Below are positions 22,106-28,516 of a stretch of DNA of 64,000 bases, in pieces. The DNA lies in the NCBI GenBank assembly GCA_963821935.1, contig CAWGFM010000004.1, positions 124,001 to 188,000 of the forward strand, read 5' to 3'. Source of the stretch: JAOUEA01 sp963821935. GTDB lineage: Bacteria; Actinomycetota; UBA4738; HRBIN12. The position numbers and the translations under genes are program-made. The notes below the pieces were generated by a model. It made no database searches. It was not told the origin of the DNA and saw only the letters and a list, made by a program, of their open reading frames with translations. The first letter of the stretch is position 1. Every line of letters begins with the position of its first letter.

Positions 22106-22691
22106 GCGCGCGATGCGGGTCGCGACGGCCCTGGTGGGACGCCGTGCTCCCGCGGAGCACGGCACGAGCACGGCCGAGCGTGCGGTGGTGGGAGCGGCGG
22201 CGTTGTCGGCGGCGCCGATCCGCTACGTCACGAGGCCCGTGAAGGCGGACGAGCTCCTCCGCATGAGCTGCGCCAGCTGCCCGCCGGGATCGCGGTGCTG
22301 CGGTGGTTACACCGCGTTGTGCTGCACGCTGCCGGGTGGTTCCAACTTCGGATGCCCCGCCCACACGTTCGTCGGCGGATGGTGGCAGTGCAGCTACGGC
22401 GGCACCGGCCTGTGCGGCACGACCAACGTGCGGTACTACCTGGACTGCAGCATCGATCCGGGGCGCGCCTGTCCCGGCGGATGCCACTGCGGCAGCGACA
22501 AGTGCTCCAACTTCAGGACATGCTGCGTGGTGTTCCGCTACGGCCAATGCAACACACAGATCGCCGCCGTCACGCCCATCGTGTGCCGGCTGGTGACGTG
22601 CGTCCTGCCCTGCACGATCGACTGCCTCAACTGCCATTGTTCGGCCGCATACGATCAGGTGACGTGCAGCCACAGCGCGGGGTGCCTGTGA
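22092..22691 (+). CDS. Secreted cysteine-rich protein, MADH light-chain-like, 25 Cys
   Basis: A 199-residue protein with all 25 cysteines between residues 60 and 198. Residues 1-58 look like a long export leader: an Arg pair at 17-18 and a hydrophobic stretch about 31-46 (AVVGAAALSAAPIRYV). The mature part has GCPAHTFVGGWWQCSY, RYYLDC, and CCVVFRYGQC. The order Cys-Pro, Trp, Cys, then Y-x-DC recalls the tryptophylquinone subunit of methylamine dehydrogenase, though I find only the Trp97-Trp98 pair and no second distant Trp. From memory, similar Tat-leader proteins occur beside MauE-like genes in other actinobacteria, with no assigned function. The ATG at 22092 lies inside the MauE gene; a GTG two codons earlier is an alternative. 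Confidence 0.75.
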   Translation: MSVSERAMRVATALVGRRAPAEHGTSTAERAVVGAAALSAAPIRYVTRPVKADELLRMSCASCPPGSRCCGGYTALCCTLPGGSNFGCPAHTFVGGWWQCSYGGTGLCGTTNVRYYLDCSIDPGRACPGGCHCGSDKCSNFRTCCVVFRYGQCNTQIAAVTPIVCRLVTCVLPCTIDCLNCHCSAAYDQVTCSHSAGCL

Positions 22692-23395
22692 ACGGCCTCA
22701 CCGTCCTGGTGGTCATCGAGACCCTGCTGCTGGTGCTGCTGGCCTTCGTCATGGTGGGCCTGCTCCGGAGCCACGCCGAGATACTGCGACGGCTGCCCGA
22801 GGACACCGAGCATCCCGGCCATGAAGAGCTGGAGCCGGCCGGTCCTCGAACGATCGTCTTCGAAGACCGAGACGCGTCCGACTCCGGGACCCAGACGGCA
22901 TCGGACGGTGCCACCCTGCCGGCGCACCTGCCCGGCCCTCGGGGTTCCGTCACCCCGGCCCACGACGTCGCGGGACGAACGCTCGATGGATCGTCGGCGG
23001 TGATCCCCGTGGCGACCGCCGGCGCCCCCACGCTCGTGGCGTTCCTGTCCAGCGGGTGCCTCACGTGTCGCACCTTCTGGGACGGCCTTCGCACCGGCGC
23101 GCACGAACCGATGCCGGGTGAGGCACGTGTCCTGATCGTGACCAAGGATCCCCAGTTCGAGAGCCCGTCCCGCCTGCGCGATCTCGCGCCCGACGACACG
23201 CCCGTGCTGCAGTCCTCGCAGGCCTGGGGCGACTACGGCATCACGATGTCCCCCTACTTCGTCATGGTGGGTGCCGACGGTGAGGTCAGCAGTGAGGGCG
23301 CCGCCAGCAGCTGGGATCAGGTTCGCTCCCTGCTCGCCGACGCTCTCGCCGACGAGGCCATCGCTCGGGCCCACACCGGAGGCACGTCGTCGTGA
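22688..23395 (+). CDS. Membrane-anchored thioredoxin-fold protein (MauD/TlpA-like), CLTC
   Basis: A 235-residue protein with an N-terminal membrane helix (about residues 3-25, rich in Leu/Val), a charged linker, and a thioredoxin-like domain outside the membrane. The redox pair is Cys124-Leu-Thr-Cys127 in FLSSGCLTCRTF, and a late ITMSPYFVMVG carries the cis-Pro. MauD-type proteins reduce or isomerise disulfides in MADH light chain. GTG 22688 overlaps the stop of the cysteine-rich protein by four bases (GTGA), which fixes the start and indicates coupled translation. Confidence 0.85.
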   Translation: MNGLTVLVVIETLLLVLLAFVMVGLLRSHAEILRRLPEDTEHPGHEELEPAGPRTIVFEDRDASDSGTQTASDGATLPAHLPGPRGSVTPAHDVAGRTLDGSSAVIPVATAGAPTLVAFLSSGCLTCRTFWDGLRTGAHEPMPGEARVLIVTKDPQFESPSRLRDLAPDDTPVLQSSQAWGDYGITMSPYFVMVGADGEVSSEGAASSWDQVRSLLADALADEAIARAHTGGTSS

Positions 23396-24078
23396 ACGCC
23401 GCCTATCTGGTTCCCGTCGTCGCCGTGGCGGTGGCCGCCGCCGTGCGCTCGACGTGGTCCCCCTGAGGCACGTCGATGCTGGGAAGCATCACCCCGCTCG
23501 GGCAGCGGGCACGAGGGTTCCGGTTCTGGCCCACGGCAACCACCTACATCGTGGCCTCGACCCTGGGAGGCACGATCGGGGGTGGGCTGCTCGGCGCGAT
23601 CGGCGCGCCTTTCATGAATGGCGTGGACGTCGTCGCGCGGCTGCTGATGCTGGCGGTGCTCGCGATCGTGGGATTGGCCATGGACCTGGGTTGGCTCGGC
23701 CTGCGGTTGCCCGGTGCGCGCAGACAGGTGGACGAGGGCTGGATGTCCCGCTACCGGGGTCCGATCTTCGGCGCCGGGTTCGGATTCCAACTGGGGCTGG
23801 GCGTGGTGACGATCGTGACCACCTCGGCGATCTACCTGACGCTGGCCGGCGAGCTGATGTCGGGCAGTGCTTCGGGTGGAGCCCTCATCGGGGCCATGTT
23901 CGGCCTGGCCCGCTCGCTGCCGATCCTGGCGGTGCTCCCCGTTCGCGACCCGGAGACGCTCCGAGGGGTGCAGAGCTCGCTCGCCCGATGGGAGCGGCCG
24001 GTTCGCACCGCGACCTTCGCGACCCAGTCCGCGTTCGCGGTGACGGCCGTCGCCGCCGGGGCGGCGATGGTTCGATGA
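23392..24078 (+). CDS. CcdA-like membrane protein with one in-frame TGA at codon 25
   Basis: Reading from the GTG at 23392, which overlaps the previous stop by four bases, gives a hydrophobic segment ending RSTWSP, then TGA (23464-23466), then GTSMLGSITPLG and a further 204 codons in the same frame. Four or five more helices follow (TTYIVASTLGGTIGGGLLG, LLMLAVLAIVGLAMDLGW, GFGFQLGLGVVTIVTTSAIYL, ALIGAMFGLARSL). I recall relatives reading RSTWSPCGLSML at this point, so the TGA would replace a conserved Cys; SPC is also the CcdA motif. Three readings remain: selenocysteine, a nonsense mutation with restart at ATG 23476, or a sequence error. The rest of the protein has no cysteine at all. Treating it as one 228-residue gene is an inference. 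Confidence 0.6.
23475..23490 (+). promoter_or_regulatory. Perfect hairpin just after the in-frame TGA (SECIS candidate)
   Basis: GATGCT, loop GGGA, AGCATC forms a perfect six-pair stem beginning 8 bases after the TGA, with two G in the first loop positions. Bacterial selenocysteine insertion elements are short stem-loops just downstream of UGA with G in the apical loop; the distance here (14 bases from TGA to loop) is at the short end. The ATG that could restart translation (23476) is buried in the stem. A hairpin this small can also occur by chance. Confidence 0.4.
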
Positions 24079-24557
24079 CCAGCCTGTCCGATCACGGCCT
24101 CTCCATCGAGGTGCCCGCCGGGTGGGAGGCGCGGCTCTCGGTCCCGCAGGTGCCCCACCCCGCGATCAACCTTCCCGTGCTCCACATGGCCGACTATCGG
24201 CTGACCCACGCCCGGCAGAGCTCCTACGCCGTGGAGACCGCCGCCGCGATGGGGAAGCAATCCGGCGGCATCGTCGTCTCGTTGGTCGAGTTCGGACACG
24301 AGCTCGCTGACGTAGGCCTCTACGCGCCCCAGGGCGCGCCTACCCTGCGTCCGCGCGACCTCGACGCGCGCGCCCTCCAGATCCCCCGGCGGGACCAGGC
24401 CGGTGTCCAGCGATTCTTCTCGGTCTCGGGCCGGGCCTTCAGCCTGTACGTGGTCGCGAGCCTCGATCGAGCCACCGAGCGGCGGCTCACGGCGGTCAAC
24501 GGATCGCTCGCTTCCCTCCAGGTGGACCCGCGCACGTCGGAGGTATCGCCATCGTGA
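24075..24557 (+). CDS. Unknown protein of the cysteine-rich operon
   Basis: A 160-residue protein with no cysteine, no signal peptide and no membrane helix, so probably cytoplasmic. It opens LSDHGLSIEVPAGWEARL, a pattern seen in small lipoprotein-like or PsbP/DcrB-type folds, and contains PAINLPVLHMADYRL and VSLVEFG, then RRDQAGVQRFFSVSGRAFSLYVV. I do not recognise a family. The ATG overlaps the CcdA-like stop by four bases and its own stop overlaps the next GTG, so it is an integral member of the operon. Confidence 0.75.
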   Translation: MTSLSDHGLSIEVPAGWEARLSVPQVPHPAINLPVLHMADYRLTHARQSSYAVETAAAMGKQSGGIVVSLVEFGHELADVGLYAPQGAPTLRPRDLDARALQIPRRDQAGVQRFFSVSGRAFSLYVVASLDRATERRLTAVNGSLASLQVDPRTSEVSPS

Positions 24558-25144
24558 CACCGGTCCTGACGGTGACGGTGATCCTGTTGGTCGCGGTGGT
24601 CGCATGGCTGCTGTTGGCACTCGCAGGCGCCAACAGCACCATCGCCACGCTCCGCGCGGAACGGAGCGCGGACGACGATAGGCCGGCGCGACGTCTGTCC
24701 GCCGGGCTCCCGGCGGGAGCCAGCGCGCCCGCGATCGAGCCGCTCGGCGCCGACCTGGGAGGCAGCCGTCATCTCGTGACGTTCGTGGACCCCGATTGCG
24801 CGGCGTGTGACGATCTGGTGCCCGCCTTGCTCCGGGCGGCCGAGGAACGGCGGGTGCCGCAGACGCTGCTGGTCAGCCGTGGTGCCGCGGCCGACCACCC
24901 ACGATCGTGGCTGGAGAGCGCCGGTCGCTCGCGACTTATCACCGAAACCGGCTCGGAGATCACCGAGGCGTACGGGGTCGACGTGACACCGACGGCGTTC
25001 GTGGTGGATGAGGGCGGGCTCATCGTGGCGAGCGGTGTCGCTGCCACGATCGACGACGTCTTGGCGTTGGTCGACGATGTCGAAGGCGTGCGGATCGCGC
25101 CGAGCACCGACGAGCATCCGGCGGTGACCCATGGCTCCGCGTGA
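24554..25144 (+). CDS. Second membrane-anchored thioredoxin-fold protein, CAAC
   Basis: A 196-residue protein with an N-terminal helix (TVTVILLVAVVAWLLLALAG, residues 6-25) and a thioredoxin-like domain with Cys82-Ala-Ala-Cys85 in FVDPDCAACDDLVPAL and the cis-Pro region VDVTPTAFVVD. It parallels the CLTC protein three genes upstream, so the operon holds two non-identical disulfide-handling proteins, as mau loci hold MauD plus partners. GTG 24554 overlaps the previous stop by four bases; its end overlaps the following Tat peptide by 14. Confidence 0.85.
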   Translation: MTPVLTVTVILLVAVVAWLLLALAGANSTIATLRAERSADDDRPARRLSAGLPAGASAPAIEPLGADLGGSRHLVTFVDPDCAACDDLVPALLRAAEERRVPQTLLVSRGAAADHPRSWLESAGRSRLITETGSEITEAYGVDVTPTAFVVDEGGLIVASGVAATIDDVLALVDDVEGVRIAPSTDEHPAVTHGSA

Positions 25145-25415
25145 TCACGCCGACGGCACGCTGACCCGGCGGGGGTTCCTGGGCCGCGCCGCCATGGCGT
25201 CGTTCGCCGCGTACACCGCCATCGCCGGTGTCGCATCGTCCGAGGCACTCGCCCGCCCCGGTCCCAAGCCGTGCCGGGTGGACTGCCGGCCGGTCTCCAA
25301 GACCGGTTGTGCGTGCGGCGGCAACCTCTACCGGTGCACCGGGTGCGGGCGGAACTTCCACGCATGCGTCGACGGCCGGCCCTACCAAGGATTCTGTCTG
25401 CGCCGATCCTGCTGA
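25131..25415 (+). CDS. Tat-exported small cysteine-rich protein, 9 Cys
   Basis: A 94-residue protein. A canonical twin-arginine signal reads TRRGFLGRAAMASFAAY (Arg13-Arg14), with a likely cleavage after SEALA near residue 41. The mature part of about 53 residues has nine cysteines (48, 52, 60, 62, 69, 72, 79, 89, 94). Tat export implies folding or cofactor loading inside the cell before transport. The start sits inside the preceding gene; no ribosome site is needed if translation is coupled. It is the last gene of the operon and converges with a propeller gene 15 bases away. Confidence 0.78.
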   Translation: MAPRDHADGTLTRRGFLGRAAMASFAAYTAIAGVASSEALARPGPKPCRVDCRPVSKTGCACGGNLYRCTGCGRNFHACVDGRPYQGFCLRRSC

Positions 25416-25430
25416 TCGGTCCGTCGCTGA

Positions 25431-26762
25431 TCAGGGCGTGCCGGTTCCGGCCGTGAGCGCGAGTCGATAGAACGAATACCGGGCGTCGCGCATGTTCCAC
25501 AGCACGAACCGCTTGTCGGGCCGGGTCACGACCAACCCAGCCGCGTCGTTGATGCGGCTGCCGATCCCTCGCACGCCGCCGATCCGGTCAGGCTCGGACC
25601 ACGAGCCGCCACCATCGGTCGAGCTGGTCGACAGTACCTCGATCCGAGCCGCTTTCTTGGTCGAACGGCAGTCGGAGCTGAGCGCCGTGTCGCGGCACGC
25701 AGAGAAGGCGGCGGCCAGGCTCTGTGCTCCGAACGGCTGCACGACGGGCCCGGTCGCGCCCGCGTAGGTGCGACCCCGGATCTGCGTGGGCCAGCTCCCT
25801 GCGATCACCTGGGTCTGGGGGCCAAGCGAGGATCCGTCGAAGACACGGGCCGCGATGCCACCGTCGGTCGTGTAGGCGATGGCGACATCGTTCGTGACAC
25901 CGTCGGACGCACCGCGAGCCACCGCGTAGTGGAACCCGTCGCTCGGGCTCGAGCCGGTCAGCGTCTCCGCCGGGGAGGCGGCCGACAGATCGGTCCCCCG
26001 GGTGCTCGAGGACTTCGCGAGCTGCCGGCCGCCGTCGTCGGCGAACCACGACACCGTCACGTTGTCGCCGCTGGCGCCCACGGTCGGGTACCCGGCGAGA
26101 CCTTCGCCACGGTCCGGGCTGGCGGTCGTGGTACCGACCGTTTTGGTGGTCCAGCGCTTGCCCCCGTTGCTGCTGGTGGCGAGGCGGATGGCCCCGTTGT
26201 CGGCGTTCGTCCACACCGCGTAGGCGGCGCCGTCGGTGACGGCGAGCTGCGGATAGTCGACCCGGCCGCCCAGCGGCGACAGCCGGATCGGCTTGGACCA
26301 CGATCCTCCGCGGTCGGCGCTGCGCCGAACGTAGAAGGCCCTCGGTGCGCCGCCGTCGTAGCGGGTGTACGAACGCTGGGTGACCCACCCCGCGATCGCG
26401 ATCGTGCCGTGCCCCGCGATGCTCGCCCGCTCGGCGTCGATCGACTTCCTCGAGATGCGGAACGGCTTCGACCACGTGAGGGGCCCGCCCAGGCTGGCTC
26501 GCTGCACGAAGACCCCCATGGACGAGCCACGCAGGTTGGCGCACGCGCCTCGGGGCGGCGGGCAGTCGCTGGCCCACGCGGTCAGCAACCGGTTGTCGAC
26601 CGAGGCCAGGGAGTTGCCCGGGCTCCAGGTCGACGGCGGCCCGACGTTGCGTGTGCCACCCCAATCGATCGCCGCGTTCGCCGGCTGCGCGACCGCGAGG
26701 CAAGCGACGACGCCTGCCGCGATGCCGAGACGGCGCGCAGACGAGAGAGTGGTGGCTCGCAT
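25431..26762 (-). CDS. Secreted sialidase-like beta-propeller protein
   Basis: A 443-residue secreted protein. Residues 1-30 are a signal peptide (RRLGIAAGVVACLAVAQPANA, cleavage after ANA). Three or more Asp-box-type repeats are visible: SADRGGSWSKP, SSNGGKRWTT and STDGGGSWSEP, which mark a BNR/sialidase-like six- or seven-bladed propeller. No sialidase catalytic Arg triad can be assigned by eye, so the activity is unknown. It is convergent with the cysteine-rich operon. Confidence 0.82.
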   Translation of the reverse strand: MRATTLSSARRLGIAAGVVACLAVAQPANAAIDWGGTRNVGPPSTWSPGNSLASVDNRLLTAWASDCPPPRGACANLRGSSMGVFVQRASLGGPLTWSKPFRISRKSIDAERASIAGHGTIAIAGWVTQRSYTRYDGGAPRAFYVRRSADRGGSWSKPIRLSPLGGRVDYPQLAVTDGAAYAVWTNADNGAIRLATSSNGGKRWTTKTVGTTTASPDRGEGLAGYPTVGASGDNVTVSWFADDGGRQLAKSSSTRGTDLSAASPAETLTGSSPSDGFHYAVARGASDGVTNDVAIAYTTDGGIAARVFDGSSLGPQTQVIAGSWPTQIRGRTYAGATGPVVQPFGAQSLAAAFSACRDTALSSDCRSTKKAARIEVLSTSSTDGGGSWSEPDRIGGVRGIGSRINDAAGLVVTRPDKRFVLWNMRDARYSFYRLALTAGTGTP

Positions 26763-26817
26763 CGGTGCGGCGATGGTACCCGGTGACCCGGGCCTGCTCA
26801 GTCAGGCGCGCCGTGTC

Positions 26818-27225
26818 TTACGGCTGGGACCAGCTCACCGACCGGATGTCACAGTAGGAGCCGTAGGGGACGGTGATGCGCAGCGTCCGAGCGCTCTTGT
26901 GAGGTCGACGCACCATCCACTCCGCGAAGCAGTCCTTGCCGACCCACGTCGAGATGTCCGCAGAGATCGTCGCGTCGTTCTGGATCGCACCGACGTTGCT
27001 GAGGAAGCGGTACCGGACGAACGCTGGACCGGACGCTCCGACGCCCTGCCCGCACTTCACGTCGAGCTGCTTGGGATGCTGAACATCAGGAGCGATGCGG
27101 CAGCCATTCGGGTTGCGGATCCCGGAGTAGTTCACGCCGAGCCGGGTCTGTGACCCTTCGGCGAGCGCGATCACGGTCGTGAGGCTCAGCGCCAGGGTGA
27201 TCGCGATGAACGTGAATCTCTTCAT
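26818..27225 (-). CDS. Small secreted protein of unknown function
   Basis: A 135-residue protein with a signal peptide (FTFIAITLALSLTTVIALAEG) and four cysteines in the mature part, in a pattern that could make two disulfides. No family recognised. A very good ribosome site (GAGGAGG, six bases before the ATG) supports the start. It lies upstream of the propeller gene on the same strand with 55 bases between. Confidence 0.75.
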   Translation of the reverse strand: MKRFTFIAITLALSLTTVIALAEGSQTRLGVNYSGIRNPNGCRIAPDVQHPKQLDVKCGQGVGASGPAFVRYRFLSNVGAIQNDATISADISTWVGKDCFAEWMVRRPHKSARTLRITVPYGSYCDIRSVSWSQP

Positions 27226-27388
27226 CCGTTCCTCCTCTGCTCGGGGCCAATGACCACCCTACCCAAAGTTCGGTACCCCGCGAGAAGTGACGATTTCTAG
27301 CCGGTTTTCCGACCGGATCGTGGCCCGTGGCGGTGAGCAGGAGGTCCTCGATCGTGGCACGTTGGTACGAAAAAGAGAGGACCATGAA

Positions 27389-27418
27389 GAAGCCGCAGGT
27401 ACTCTGACCTGCGGCTTC
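27389..27418 (-). terminator. Intrinsic terminator of the tRNA-Val gene
   Basis: A perfect 12-base inverted repeat (GAAGCCGCAGGT and its complement) with a six-base loop lies just 3' of the tRNA on the minus strand. A run of Ts occurs only some 12 bases further down, so the U-tract is imperfect, but strength and position favour a terminator. Confidence 0.8.
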
Positions 27419-27420
27419 GA

Positions 27421-27495
27421 TGGTGGGCGCTAGAGGATTTGAACCTCTGACCTCTTCCGTGTCAGGGAAGCGCTCTCCCCCTGAGCTAAGCGCCC
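27421..27495 (-). tRNA. tRNA-Val (GAC anticodon)
   Basis: On the minus strand: acceptor GGGCGCT/AGCGCCC, D-loop CTCAGGGGGAGAGC, anticodon stem CTTCC/GGAAG with loop CTGACAC (anticodon GAC), T-arm AGAGGTTCAAATCCTCT, discriminator A, and an encoded CCA at 27421-27423. A strong terminator follows it. Confidence 0.96.
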
Positions 27496-27655
27496 GCAGT
27501 GACCTGGGGTCTTGCGCTGGTGGCCACGGCGGGCAGTGTATCTGACATCAAGGCGCCGGTTCCCTCTTGGAGGTTGTCGGTCAGGCTGCGAGGTGCGCCG
27601 CCCACGAGCCGAGCACCTCGTGCGTCGCGCCAAGGAGTGGGACTAGGCTCAGGTC

Positions 27656-28006
27656 GTGAGACTCGCCCGGCCCATCAGGCTCCTCCTCATCATGGCTGTG
27701 AGCGGTCTCGTCCTGGTGTGCATCAGCTCCGTCTCGGCGTCTGCAGAGACGGTTCCCACGTCGCCATCCGGTGACCCGATCTCGATCCGGCGCATGTCTC
27801 CATTGCTGAGCTTGTCCGCGCACCACGTGGAGCGACGAGGCTCGTTCTCCCGCAGAGGAAGCGATCGGGTCCTGTGCAGTATCCACCCCACCGCCTGGCG
27901 AACGAGCATGCGTTGGTTCGTGGTGGCCGCGAAGGCGCTACGCGTCGACCTGCTCTCCCCTTCGATCCGCAGTAACGCTCAGCGCGCTCCGCCTCTCGAT
28001 CGATGA
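27656..28006 (+). CDS. Putative small exported protein
   Basis: A frame of 116 codons from GTG 27656. The first 31 residues form a good signal peptide (RLLLIMAVSGLVLVCISSVSASA). The remainder is Arg/Ser-rich and less protein-like, so the 3' part may be out of frame or decayed. No family recognised. Confidence 0.4.
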   Translation: MRLARPIRLLLIMAVSGLVLVCISSVSASAETVPTSPSGDPISIRRMSPLLSLSAHHVERRGSFSRRGSDRVLCSIHPTAWRTSMRWFVVAAKALRVDLLSPSIRSNAQRAPPLDR

Positions 28007-28059
28007 CCGTCGCCGGGCTGTACCCGGCTGCCGACGAACATCGACGAGGGAGACGAACC

Positions 28060-28287
28060 ATGACTGCTGCCGACCTCTTGAGTGAACGGGCTTCGGCGCT
28101 TGCGCGATCCGATTCCAGAGACGCTGAGGCCATCACTGAGCTCCTGATGATGGCCGACGGCCACAGGGTCTCTGTCGTGCGTGCACGGCAACAACTGGCA
28201 ACTGAGACCGCGGGCGACGATACGGGAGGTGATGTCCACCACGCGATGGATCTACTCCAGGCCGTGATCGATCAGATGCCGGTGTGA
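28060..28287 (+). CDS. Small acidic helical protein of unknown function
   Basis: A 75-residue soluble protein (TAADLLSERASALARSD ... HHAMDLLQAVIDQMPV) predicted all-helical. The ATG at 28060 has GGGAGA at good spacing. A small membrane protein and then an APC permease follow on the same strand with 25-base and four-base-overlap junctions, so these three are likely one operon. No family recognised. Confidence 0.55.
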   Translation: MTAADLLSERASALARSDSRDAEAITELLMMADGHRVSVVRARQQLATETAGDDTGGDVHHAMDLLQAVIDQMPV

Positions 28288-28312
28288 CCGCGGGCCGGGG
28301 AGGAGTTCAGCC

Positions 28313-28516
28313 ATGCAGACCATCCTTCGACCAAGCCCTCCTGGTCCGACGAGACACGACGCGGTCACGTATCTCTTCTTCGTGCCCTACTTCGGCGGTG
28401 TCGTCGCAACGGCGTTCGGTATCCAGGGCATCGGCGGTCTGTTCATGGTCGGGGCCGGCTTCGCGATGACGACGATCGCCGGTTGGCTCATCCTGCTTCG
28501 AGACGATCAGCTGTGA
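28313..28516 (+). CDS. Small membrane protein before the APC permease
   Basis: A 67-residue protein with two hydrophobic segments (TYLFFVPYFGGVVATAFGI and LFMVGAGFAMTTIAGWLILL). GGGGAGGAG ten bases before the ATG makes this start strong. The stop overlaps the permease GTG by four bases, so it is translated with it and may be an accessory subunit. Confidence 0.65.
   Translation: MQTILRPSPPGPTRHDAVTYLFFVPYFGGVVATAFGIQGIGGLFMVGAGFAMTTIAGWLILLRDDQL

Noticed and set aside
25431..26762. Beta-propeller gene next to the redox operon as a possible MADH heavy chain
   Set aside because: The heavy chain is a propeller, but this protein has Asp-box sialidase-type repeats, lies on the other strand and shows no MauB motif.
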